9,315 nt of DNA from JAHDCC01 sp964551835. GTDB lineage: Bacteria > Actinomycetota > Acidimicrobiia > Acidimicrobiales > SZUA-35. Of the stretch, positions 1 through 7,270 are shown piece after piece. Made by a program: the position numbers and the translations under genes. Numbering within the stretch: the stretch's first letter is position 1; each line of letters opens with the position of its first letter. The notes under the pieces are model-generated. The model did not search any database. It was given only the letters and a program-made list of their open reading frames with translations, and was not told where the DNA came from. The DNA lies in NCBI GenBank assembly GCA_964551835.1, contig CAZKEM010000059.1, positions 1 to 9,315 on the forward strand, written 5' to 3'.

Positions 1-654
1 CGTATGTTTGCTGTACGAGGCAATCGTAGTGGCAACATCGGTGGCCTCGGCCATAAGGTCTGACGACGAGGTAACTCTCGAAACCAGTCCAACTTGGAGC
101 GCCTCTTCGGCCGACAACATCCTGCCCGTTAAGATCATGTCCATGGCCACAGCCCGACCAACGAGGGCAGTCAGACGTTGACTTCCCCCCATCCCCGGCG
201 TCAGCGCCAGCTTGATTTCTGGCTGACCAAAGACCGCAGTCTCCGAGGCGAGCAACACGTCGCACATCATCGCTAACTCGCAACCGCCACCCAACGCATA
301 ACCGGAAATGGCCGCCACCTTAGGAGTACGCAACGCTGCAAAGGTATCCCAATCCGAAAAGTAGTTTCGGGCCGACATTGACTGGTACGACTCCTGTCGG
401 AGTTCGGAGATGTCAGCGCCGGCGGCAAACACTTTCGGCGAGCCTGAAAGAAGGAAACAACCGATTGACGGGTCCTGGTCGTAGCCGCGTAACGTTTCGA
501 CCAGCGTCGTGGCTGTTTCTTGGTTGAGGGCATTCAATACCGACGGCCGGTTAAGGGTTACGGTCATAACCCGCCCAGATCGTTGAAACAACACGGGAGG
601 TTCCGCCGCGTCGGGTGTGTCGAGTTGAGGCATTTTTGACGTGGAGTTTTTCAT
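1..654 (-). CDS. Short-chain enoyl-CoA hydratase (crotonase family), C-terminus cut by window edge
   Basis: The reading frame is open from the ATG at 654 to base 1 (218 codons), so about 40-45 C-terminal residues of a normal 255-265 residue protein lie outside the window. The family hydrates 2-trans-enoyl-CoA to 3-hydroxyacyl-CoA in the cytosol. The oxyanion-hole region is seen as AAGAD (residues 77-81) and GYALGGG (118-124). Both catalytic acids of true hydratases are present: E126 in GGGCELAM and E146 in FGQPEI. The stretch from 118 to about 190 closely resembles mitochondrial ECHS1-type enzymes as I remember them, so hydratase is favoured over isomerase or dehalogenase. The start lies 1 base after the stop of the membrane reductase gene (TAA-C-ATG), which implies co-transcription and coupled translation. 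An in-frame ATG at 633 is a weaker alternative start. The physiological acyl-CoA is unknown. Confidence 0.93.
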   Translation of the reverse strand, partial: MKNSTSKMPQLDTPDAAEPPVLFQRSGRVMTVTLNRPSVLNALNQETATTLVETLRGYDQDPSIGCFLLSGSPKVFAAGADISELRQESYQSMSARNYFSDWDTFAALRTPKVAAISGYALGGGCELAMMCDVLLASETAVFGQPEIKLALTPGMGGSQRLTALVGRAVAMDMILTGRMLSAEEALQVGLVSRVTSSSDLMAEATDVATTIASYSKHT

Positions 655-655
655 G

Positions 656-2089
656 TTACGAATCCCAGATAGCGCCAAAGGCGGGAATTCCGACCCGCTC
701 CATGCCTTCGACAACCGCCCATGTGAGCTTTTTATTTGAAATACAGATCACGGCCTCGGCGTCGAACGCTTGCACAGCCCGGTGCGCTAGTTTTACCATG
801 TCGGGTTTGCCGTCGCTTTGGGTGTTCCAAATCGTTGCGTTGGGTTGAACTGCCAGTATTTCGTCGACGAGCTGATCGCCGTACGTCTCACGTGGGTCAC
901 GGGTCGCCCACACCAAGTGGGCCGGCACTTCTTGGGAAAGAAGGTGGGGAAGCGTGGGCCCGATTCCGCTGCCGGTCGCCACCCACACGACTCGCGTAAA
1001 TAACCTGTCGATGTTGCCGACCCCGGCGGTGGGAATTCCCTTGACCCAAACGTGGCTGGGGCAGTCGTCGATAAATTGTCCGGTCCAGTCTCCGGCCCGA
1101 GAAATCGTTAGGCGAAAGCCTTCCTTGCCGGGCGACGGGACGTTGGCGAACGAGTGCCACTCACGCAACGGGCTTCGGCTGACCGGGGTAGAAGAACCCG
1201 CAAACGGAGTTACGCCATGGTCGAAGTTGACCAAGGCAACATGGTCGGAAGGCCGAACGATCTCAACCGGAACTTTCTTTAGATGCAGCCAGGGAAAGAT
1301 GACGCTGATGGTCACAATAGTGAGCAGCCAGAAGCTGAGAGATGAAGATAGGGCGCTGACCACCGACCGCTGAGGGTTGGCGGCCATGGCAGAAAATGAG
1401 ATATGAAGCCAGAAGAGTCCGAGCGTCAGCCAGCCGCCGAAGCGATGAGAGATTTCGAACCGGTCGTGGTGCTTCGCACGCATCGAGGGTAGGGCCATCC
1501 CAATCAAGCCGAGTAAAAGGCCGAGTAACAGATGGGAGGTCACAAGCATGGCCGCCGACACACCTGGCAAGCCCTTAGCCCCATGGTAAACCGTGCTTGC
1601 CAGAAAGGCAGTGAACCAAAAGGTTCCGGTGATAGCGCCGCCAACGTGGATTCCGCCGAAGTGATACACCTTCCCCAACGCCCAGCGAATCCGTAACGGC
1701 CACGAGGTCGGAGCCGACGTCGCCATTTTGAACAGAAGATTGATCACGAGTTGTTGGCGGATGATGATGGCCATCGAGAGGTTGATCACGGCGGCGTTTC
1801 CGAGCGCTCCCAGGTTGTGTCCTTCGCTCGACCGCCAGTTCCCAAACGTTGTGCCATAAACTAACCATCCCAGGTTTACGACGACCACTAGTGCCGCTAA
1901 CCGGTTGTGCAGCATTAGTCGACGATCTTTAAAGATCTTTCGGAGCTTCGGTATCTCTGGCGGGAGCTGGTCATTCTGATAACCGGCGACTTCGAGGGGA
2001 TGATCGAGGAAAAGGGTAGTTGGAGATGGTCCGTAGTGGTCGAACCCTGTTCGTAGGTTGTCGGCGGCGTGATATCTGAGATTGGTCAT
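656..2089 (-). CDS. Six-helix membrane oxidoreductase with C-terminal FAD/NAD(P)H domain (TmpL-type reductase half)
   Basis: 477 residues. Hydrophobic helices lie near residues 60-79, 96-120, 144-167, 179-200, 217-236 and 249-270. Histidines are concentrated in helices 3-5 and their edges (H143, H148, H169, H186, H207, H208, H215, H229). H215 and H229 have the H-x13-H spacing of ferric reductase/NADPH oxidase haem ligands. Residues from about 272 form a ferredoxin-NADP reductase-like module: EWHSFA (310-315) sits where the flavin-binding HPFS/RxYS motif is expected, VATGSGIGP (370-378) is the nucleotide-binding glycine loop, and the protein ends in GIPAFGAIWDS. The predicted role is passing electrons from NAD(P)H through FAD, and perhaps haem, across or within the membrane. 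The start overlaps the stop of the adenylation gene (ATGA), with a good Shine-Dalgarno at 2097-2102. Adenylation domain, six helices and reductase in this order recall fungal TmpL, from memory. The acceptor substrate cannot be read from the sequence. Confidence 0.85.
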   Translation of the reverse strand: MTNLRYHAADNLRTGFDHYGPSPTTLFLDHPLEVAGYQNDQLPPEIPKLRKIFKDRRLMLHNRLAALVVVVNLGWLVYGTTFGNWRSSEGHNLGALGNAAVINLSMAIIIRQQLVINLLFKMATSAPTSWPLRIRWALGKVYHFGGIHVGGAITGTFWFTAFLASTVYHGAKGLPGVSAAMLVTSHLLLGLLLGLIGMALPSMRAKHHDRFEISHRFGGWLTLGLFWLHISFSAMAANPQRSVVSALSSSLSFWLLTIVTISVIFPWLHLKKVPVEIVRPSDHVALVNFDHGVTPFAGSSTPVSRSPLREWHSFANVPSPGKEGFRLTISRAGDWTGQFIDDCPSHVWVKGIPTAGVGNIDRLFTRVVWVATGSGIGPTLPHLLSQEVPAHLVWATRDPRETYGDQLVDEILAVQPNATIWNTQSDGKPDMVKLAHRAVQAFDAEAVICISNKKLTWAVVEGMERVGIPAFGAIWDS

Positions 2090-3777
2090 CGTCGTACCCC
2101 TTCAGCTGCTCGAGTAGGTTGGGGGTCGCGAATATCTATCAGTTGTTCGTCGACTGTCTCCGATTCAATATACGCCTGGGCTAGTGCCGCTAGCCTCGCT
2201 CGGTCGACTTTGCCCCGCGGTGTTAGCGGTAGTTCTTTGAGGGCAAGAATCGTTGACGGCACGGCATAATAAGGCAACTGCGAATCGACTTCTTGCAGTG
2301 CCAGTTCGGTGTCGACGGTCGCGGGTTGAACAAATGAGATCAGATTCTGACTGTCGAGCTTGATCGTGGCGGCGGCAGAACACCCGGCCAACGATTCGAG
2401 AGCGGTCGAGACCGAACCTAACTCTACTCGGAACCCACGTACCTTAACTTGGTGGTCGGTGCGGCCGTGGTGCTCGAGTTCTCCGTGGTCGTTCCATCGG
2501 CCGAGGTCTCGAGTTCGAAACATAACGTGACCATGGCCGAGAAATGGATCAGGCCGGTATCGTTCGGCCGTTAGGGCTGAGTTGTTTAGGTAGCCAGCGG
2601 ATACGCAGTGGCCGCCCGCCCACATTTCGCCCACGTCGCCAATCGGTAACGGCTGCAGGTCGTCATCGAGAATGTAGACGGCGTTGTTAGGAGTAGGTCG
2701 ACCGATGCTGAGTGGCTGCTTTTGGGCGTCGTACTGCTGGACCGTGTTGACAATGGTAGTTTCGGTCGGCCCGCACGAGTTATGAAACGAGGCGAAGGTG
2801 CTCCAAAGGTCGGCTAGGGGTCGAGGGCACGGCTCACCGGCTACCGCTACCACCTGAACGTTCTGACAGCGTGATGCGTCTAGCGAACCGAGTACCGACG
2901 GAGTAGCGATCACGACGTCTACCTGGCTGACGGTTTCTTGAATATCTGAGCCTCGAATGACGAGCGTCGCTCCGTTGACGAGGGCGCCCAAAATCTCCCA
3001 GGCCGCCAAATCAAACGCGATATTTAGTATCTGGCTTACCTTCATGCCCGGTCCAATGCCGAGGTTGCCCGGCTTGGTCAACAGCAGGTTGCAAAGGTTT
3101 CGATGAGTCACCCGCACACCGTTGGGTTCACCCGTCGTGCCGGAAGTAAAGAGAATGAAGCAGTCGTCGTTGCTGCTGGCCTGCTCGTGGGCGTCTGCCC
3201 CGTGGTGTACGACAGCTGAAGTGTTGAGCGTTGTGTGCTCCGAGGGCTCCGACTCGTCGATCTTAAGCACCGTCGTCGTCGCAACGTTGGGTACGAGCTG
3301 GAACCAAAGTTCGGTTGTCAACACAATTTTTGCGCCGGTAACTTCGAGGATTTTTTTGAGTTGATGATCCGGTGTGATCGACACATCTTGAGGCACGTAG
3401 GTTCCGCCCACTTTAAGAATCGCAAGAATGCCCACGACCATTGATGTAGACCGTCGCAGGAATAGTCCGACGTTGTCCCCGGGCTGCACTCCATGTTCGA
3501 TGAGGCGATCGGCGAGACCGTTGGCCTGAGAGTCCAACTCGGCGTAGGTCAGCGATTCGTTCTCGTGCAGCACGGCTACTGCGTCTGGATGCTCGACAAC
3601 TTGCCGCGAAAAGGCGGAGCCAATGTCGGTAAATGTAGGCGCCGCATTGGAGCCTAGACCATATGCCTGAAATAGTCGTTGGTCGCCGGGCAGCAGGCTC
3701 GAAATAGAGCTGGCGGAAACCGTTGGCAAACCCGAAAACGTGTCGGGCTTGTGGGGGCGATAAGCAGCGTGTTCCAT
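2086..3777 (-). CDS. Stand-alone NRPS-like adenylation (AMP-binding) enzyme, no carrier domain
   Basis: 563 residues with adenylation core motifs in order: LTYAEL (76-81), LKVGGTYVPQD (121-131), the P-loop-like FTSGTTGEPNG (210-220), FDLAAWE (255-261), NSCGPTETT (333-341), the GEMWAGG region (383-389), RTRDLGRW (421-428), the GRTDHQVKVRGFR region (438-450), LPYYAVP (501-507) and PLTPRGKVDR (517-526) with the catalytic lysine K523. It should activate a carboxylate as the acyl-AMP. D256 is the residue that usually contacts the alpha-amino group, and by eye this favours an amino-acid-like substrate. Only about 37 residues follow the last motif, with no LGGxS phosphopantetheine site, so there is no built-in carrier. 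Departures from consensus are PNG for PKG in A3 and TRD for TGD in A7. It is the first gene of a three-gene operon ending in a crotonase. The ATG at 3777 is chosen because it is the first start of the frame. The upstream AGAGAG is rather distant for a ribosome site. Confidence 0.92.
   Translation of the reverse strand: MEHAAYRPHKPDTFSGLPTVSASSISSLLPGDQRLFQAYGLGSNAAPTFTDIGSAFSRQVVEHPDAVAVLHENESLTYAELDSQANGLADRLIEHGVQPGDNVGLFLRRSTSMVVGILAILKVGGTYVPQDVSITPDHQLKKILEVTGAKIVLTTELWFQLVPNVATTTVLKIDESEPSEHTTLNTSAVVHHGADAHEQASSNDDCFILFTSGTTGEPNGVRVTHRNLCNLLLTKPGNLGIGPGMKVSQILNIAFDLAAWEILGALVNGATLVIRGSDIQETVSQVDVVIATPSVLGSLDASRCQNVQVVAVAGEPCPRPLADLWSTFASFHNSCGPTETTIVNTVQQYDAQKQPLSIGRPTPNNAVYILDDDLQPLPIGDVGEMWAGGHCVSAGYLNNSALTAERYRPDPFLGHGHVMFRTRDLGRWNDHGELEHHGRTDHQVKVRGFRVELGSVSTALESLAGCSAAATIKLDSQNLISFVQPATVDTELALQEVDSQLPYYAVPSTILALKELPLTPRGKVDRARLAALAQAYIESETVDEQLIDIRDPQPTRAAEGVRR
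2097..2102 (-). promoter_or_regulatory. Shine-Dalgarno for the membrane reductase gene
   Basis: On the minus strand AAGGGG lies 7 bases upstream of the ATG at 2089, inside the last codons of the adenylation gene. It supports this start and separate ribosome loading in addition to ATGA coupling. Confidence 0.6.
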
Positions 3778-3805
3778 CGATGAGGTATCACTCTCTGTAG
3801 ATATT

Positions 3806-3825
3806 TACTTTTAACTACTTTTAAC
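3806..3825 (-). promoter_or_regulatory. Perfect 10-bp tandem repeat upstream of the TmpL-like operon
   Basis: TACTTTTAAC is repeated twice head to tail (plus-strand reading). It lies 29-48 bases upstream of the adenylation gene start in an AT-rich tract. The 10-base period puts the two copies on nearly the same face of the helix, as expected for a dimeric or cooperative regulator or a curved promoter element. No convincing -35/-10 pair was found, so the promoter itself is not placed. Confidence 0.4.
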
Positions 3826-3953
3826 AGGAACGTGGCTATCTTGTTTCAGACTTCGCCGTTGGTTCACCAGATCACAAGACCTCTGAAGAGATTGTTAACT
3901 TTGGCCACAATTTATTGCGTGCCCGAAACCATATTCCGGACCGCGCATCAACT

Positions 3954-3972
3954 ACGGGCCGTTCCGGCCCGT
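3954..3972. repeat. GC-rich inverted repeat (7-bp stem, 5-base loop)
   Basis: ACGGGCC and GGCCCGT form a perfect 7-bp stem around GTTCC. Neither strand has a T-run after the hairpin, so it is not a standard intrinsic terminator. It could be an operator, a pause hairpin or a remnant of mobile DNA. Confidence 0.5.
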
Positions 3973-4050
3973 GAGTTATACAGCGATTCGTCGACTACCC
4001 GGGCCGCACCGCCTGAACTGCGCGGCTCATTCGGAAGTCGCTGAAAGAGA

Positions 4051-4070
4051 TTCCTGGGCTATTCCTGGGT
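4051..4070 (+). repeat. Paired TTCCTGGG direct repeats, left copy
   Basis: TTCCTGGG at 4051-4058 is followed by TTCCTGGGT at 4062-4070. A similar pair lies at 8603-8623 beside the tRNA-derived repeat. Both pairs are preceded by GAAAG and followed within about 20 bases by CGGATT. The function is unknown. Confidence 0.4.
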
Positions 4071-4267
4071 CAGCTGGCCTCGGATTTCGGCGGGGGTGAG
4101 ACTTCCGGCGTAGCGAGCGAAACCGCATGAACGAACTCTGTTCGACCTAAACGAATCAGAAGGCCGAGAAGTATGACTTAAAAATTTGGTGCGAAATGAG
4201 CCCTGAACGATGGTGGCGCATAGGGCCTCCTAGTTAGATCAAATTCTAGAAGTTGCAGTCTCGATAC

Positions 4268-4708
4268 CTAATTACCACCAATGGATTCCTTTTCGACTCT
4301 ATATCTAAGCAATCCAACACCCATGGAAATAGTTGACACAACAAAAACAAACGCACCCACATACGCCAAATTTATAAACCTATTCGGCTCTACTGCTTCT
4401 GGGTCCATGACCGAAAGAAACATCGCGGCGGGAATCAAAATTGAAGCAATCGGCACACCATGGGTTGCGATATATTGCCAAGGTTTCGGCAAATTGACCC
4501 TCTCGCCGTATTGCAACATAACTAAAGACAAGACAAGGAATACTCCTGCATGGGCATGGCCGGCAGCCCACAGATCACGGCGGAGTTCATTTTCGATGTA
4601 TCTACTATCTTGAATTAGCATCCTAAGAATAGAAGTTCCGCCAAAAGCTACTGTTGGAATAACAATCAGAAGGAAGCCAGCGAGCCTATCGTTACTTGAT
4701 TGTGTCAT
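4268..4708 (-). CDS. Four-helix integral membrane protein with AGHAHAG motif, function unknown
   Basis: 146 residues from the ATG at 4708. Hydrophobic helices lie near residues 9-28, 53-68, 84-101 and 112-134. The motif AGHAHAG (49-55) at the start of helix 2 has two histidines (H51, H53), and from memory it recurs in small actinobacterial membrane proteins of unknown function; metal or haem binding is possible but unproven. The same frame is open to an ATG at 4795, but the extra 29 residues are Ser/Pro-rich, overlap the region upstream of the TPR frame and precede the point where the conserved-looking part begins, so the shorter form is preferred. The gene is markedly AT-rich: sampled 60-base rows are 38-50% GC, against about 63% in a row of the adenylation gene. 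This suggests recent acquisition. It is transcribed away from the TPR frame. Confidence 0.72.
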   Translation of the reverse strand: MTQSSNDRLAGFLLIVIPTVAFGGTSILRMLIQDSRYIENELRRDLWAAGHAHAGVFLVLSLVMLQYGERVNLPKPWQYIATHGVPIASILIPAAMFLSVMDPEAVEPNRFINLAYVGAFVFVVSTISMGVGLLRYRVEKESIGGN

Positions 4709-4810
4709 ACAGCCTATTGTGCCATTGATTGGGTCTTTCATGAAAGTGGAAGACGGTGGAGTTGAAGACATCCTTGATCTACGCTGAGACAGCATTCTCG
4801 GTTTATCTGA

Positions 4811-6865
4811 ACCAAGGACTGGAAGCCTAGCCGCAACCTAGGTAACCTGTGGACTACAGCGGCCGCTTCGGGAACGAAACTGCCGATTAAGGAGGACGCC
4901 CCCCGAACGCCTACGCCGGCGACGCGGTGGGACGGGGTCGGCTTCGGTGAGGTCCCTCCATCTGACGTTGCCGCGTCCGAGATCGAGGACGAGGACGAGG
5001 ACGAGGAGGAGGACCAAGGGTTCACGATCAAACCGGCCGGAAAGCCTACTTCAGAGCCGGTCGGAGATCCCAAACTTCTTCTAGCGCAGATCACCAGCAC
5101 TATGAACTGTTTCGGGCAGAAAGACCCCGATGATGTTCTGGCCGAACTCGAACCACTCATCGAGAAACTTACCCGGCGTTACGGTCCGAGCCACGACGCC
5201 GTGTTGACCTGCTGGACGAACCTTGTCGTGAGACTGGAGACGAACTCGCTCTGGGAAGAGGCGAGCGACTTGGCGGCTAAGCTCAATGAGAGCGCCCGGC
5301 AATCTGTGAATCCTGACGCCTGGCGTAAACTCGGCCTGCTGCTGTGGGGACGGAATCTCTCTAAATGGGGTGCCTTTCATCAATCGGTCGAGGTTCTGGA
5401 GGAAGGAGCAGAGCTGGCCTGACGTCTGCACGGGCCAGACGATCTTACGACGGTCGAGTATCTCTCCACGTTGTGTGTCAGCCTTTGGCACGTAGGCCGT
5501 AGGGACGAAGCCAGGGCCATGATCGACACAACAATCGAACATCGCCTGAGTGAATTCGGGCAGGATCATCCGACAACTCGATCAGTGCTGGCCACGCGTG
5601 AGCGATGGAGTTCGAGCCGCCCCGTCAATCTGCGCATCTATCAAGCGAAGCCATTTACCTACAAAGATCTTGCGTCGATACTGGATCGGGTGGAAACGCC
5701 GCAGACCAACGAAACCGAGTCTGTCAACCTGTTACGATCGGCCTTTGACAAAAACGAGCTACTGGTCGATGTTCGAGATCGAGCTACCATCGCCACGAAG
5801 CTGCGTCTAGGCGACCTTCTCATTCGGCAAGGCTGGTACGACGAGGCCCGTCTGGTGGCCAAGGACGCCCACAGATGCGCCAAGGAAACCTTCGGTCGTT
5901 CGGCCAAACTCGCGGTCGAGGCCAAGAACCAACTAACCCGGGCGTCGGAAGGGCTACGAGGTTTCGAGCTTGCGGACAGCGACCTTTCAGCACCCAACGA
6001 TACGACAAAGGTTGCAGGCAACTCGCCTGGGGCCGCCGAACTAGAGGTCAAAGACCTCCTGAAGGACGCGAAGGATTTTCTGTTCAGCGATCCGGATCGG
6101 GCCTGTCGTATCCTGAAGGCGGCGCTAGCCCGCTCCGATGACTTCTCCGACCCGGACAACCCCGATATCTTGGAAGCGCTCGGGTTCCTTAGTGTTGTGT
6201 TGATCAATTCGAGCCGATGGTCCGAGGCTATACCTCATTTAGAGCGGGCAGTGAGGTTCGCAAACAGAACACGTGGCAACAGCGACGATCTAACACTGGA
6301 AAACACTCGCATTTTGGCAACCGCATATCTCAATACCGGTCAACCTAACCTGGCGGTTGAGGCAGGTGAGGAACTGCTCAAGGTTCGAAGGGATCAGCTG
6401 GGTCCGAGCCACCCACTGACACTTATGGCGATGGCCAATCTGGCCGTGTTCCTCTCGGAGGCTGACCGTCGTGACGAGGCGGTGAGGATCGAAGAAGAGG
6501 TACTGGCCCGACGGATCGAAACGCTTGGGCCAACTCACCCAGAAACTATCGCGTCTCGCTCCAATCTGGGCGAAACCTACACCAGCTTGCTCAACCCGGC
6601 GGCCGTCGATACGTGCCGTCAGGCCCTCACCGATGCCGAAGCCATGCTGGGGCCCACTCATGACTCCACCGTCGTATGCCGGTCAAACTACGCAAATGCC
6701 CTCCGCATGGTTGGCGATATGGAACAAGCGATTGAGGTGATACAACAGGTGCTGCAGCATCGGATGGAGACGCTCGGCCGAGAGCATCCGTTGACCCATG
6801 CCGTCGGGGAGACGGTGAAGAGTTGGGTGATCGAACATCACACCGGCCACCCACGAAACCCCTAA
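4811..6865 (+). pseudogene. Decayed TPR-repeat protein (no start at the upstream end, internal TGA)
   Basis: One frame is open from just after a TGA (4808-4810) to TAA (6863-6865), interrupted only by an in-frame TGA at 5420-5422. Sequence on both sides reads as one TPR protein, so CGA (Arg) to TGA is the simplest explanation. No ATG, GTG or TTG occurs in frame before 5102, although the translation there is protein-like (Pro/Thr-rich, then the acidic run EDEDEDEEED). An N-terminal part is therefore probably missing. Roughly 42-residue repeats with LGPSHPLT, LGPTHPET, LGPTHDST and LGREHPLT signatures (from about 6397 to 6807) match the kinesin-light-chain-like TPR type often found C-terminal to NB-ARC, CHAT or kinase domains. 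No enzymatic domain remains. Fragments 5102-5422 and 5519-6865 could still be translated separately. TGA is a normal stop elsewhere in the window, which argues against recoding. Confidence 0.7.
4985..5014 (+). repeat. Short GAG/GAC codon repeat encoding an acidic run
   Basis: Ten consecutive GAG or GAC codons, three of them GAGGAC units in tandem, encode EDEDEDEEED in the linker of the TPR frame. Slippage in such a microsatellite could change the length of the acidic run. Confidence 0.7.
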
Positions 6866-7231
6866 CCGATGGGCAAACATCGATTCTGCCGAACACATAA
6901 CGCAGCGGTCAACGAAGGCCGAATGAACACCACCGACGCGGCCGACACTTTGGGCTGACTTGCCTTAGACGTCTACTTCGGTTTACCGCGGTCCGTGCGG
7001 CTGACTTGGCCGAACAACGATTGCCCCGACCTGACAGCTCAAATTCAAACCGCTCGAACACCCTTAGAGTTACGAGCAACCTCAACTGTTCAGCGACGTT
7101 CCTGTCTGGATGGTGCAGGTTTGTTCAGAGCTAGGTGGTTACCCTAGGGCCGTTCCAATTGAAGTTCCTTGGCGGCCGAACTCATCTCCATCCGAATCCA
7201 GTCGAGGTAAAAAAGGTCCTCTCTCTAGCCA
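6866..7231. other. Stretch between the TPR pseudogene and the kinase gene
   Basis: 366 bases without an intact gene. CGATG...CATCG (6867-6882) makes a weak 5-bp hairpin just after the TPR stop, without a T-run. GGCTGACTTG occurs twice (6953-6962, 6999-7008). A possible coding remnant starts around 7068 and a hairpin lies at 7131-7147; both are listed separately. No clear promoter was found. Confidence 0.5.
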
Positions 7232-7253
7232 TTGCCCAATGGTTCTTGGCTGA
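7068..7253 (+). pseudogene. Possible coding remnant upstream of the kinase gene
   Basis: After an in-frame TAG at 7065-7067 the frame is open to TGA at 7251-7253, and its first two thirds look protein-like (for example QPQLFSDVPVWMVQVCSEL). The same frame before the TAG also reads plausibly (LKFKPLEHP), as if a gene had acquired a stop. An ATG at 7110 would give a 47-residue product. No family is recognised, and chance cannot be excluded. Confidence 0.25.
7131..7147. repeat. Imperfect inverted repeat upstream of the kinase gene
   Basis: CTAGGT and ACCCTAG pair as a 6-bp stem with one bulged C around the loop GGTT. It lies 84-140 bases before the candidate starts of the kinase gene, so an operator or leader hairpin is possible. 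Confidence 0.3.
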
Positions 7254-7270
7254 GGCCTATCCTGACGGTT

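Larger units (their letters stand above)
3778..4267. other. Intergenic stretch between the TmpL-like operon and the AT-rich membrane gene
   Basis: 490 bases without a convincing gene. It holds the operon's upstream region with a 10-bp tandem repeat (3806-3825), a GC-rich hairpin (3954-3972) and a pair of TTCCTGGG repeats (4051-4070). A 70-codon plus-strand frame at 3832-4044 lacks protein-like composition and a ribosome site. A minus-strand frame ending at 4066 (last residues AGSLTPAEIRGQLTQE) is open back to about 4223. It reads rather like a coding remnant, faintly like the N-terminal part of an IS256-type transposase, but it is too short to assign. Confidence 0.5.

Noticed and set aside
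3832..4044. 70-residue plus-strand frame divergent from the operon
   Set aside because: Low-quality composition, no ribosome site, and it spans the hairpin at 3954-3972.
4709..4795. Longer start for the AT-rich membrane protein
   Set aside because: The extra 29 residues are Ser/Pro-rich, precede the conserved-looking part and would crowd the upstream region of the TPR frame.
5420..5422. TGA in the TPR frame as a recoded codon (selenocysteine, Trp or Gly)
   Set aside because: TGA ends other genes in this window (adenylation gene, small ORF before hicB), the context is an ordinary TPR helix, and the 5' end also lacks a start, so decay is simpler.
6953..7008. GGCTGACTTG direct repeat, 46 bases apart
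   Set aside because: Only two copies of 10 bases with no shared flanks. It is not a CRISPR or iteron array.
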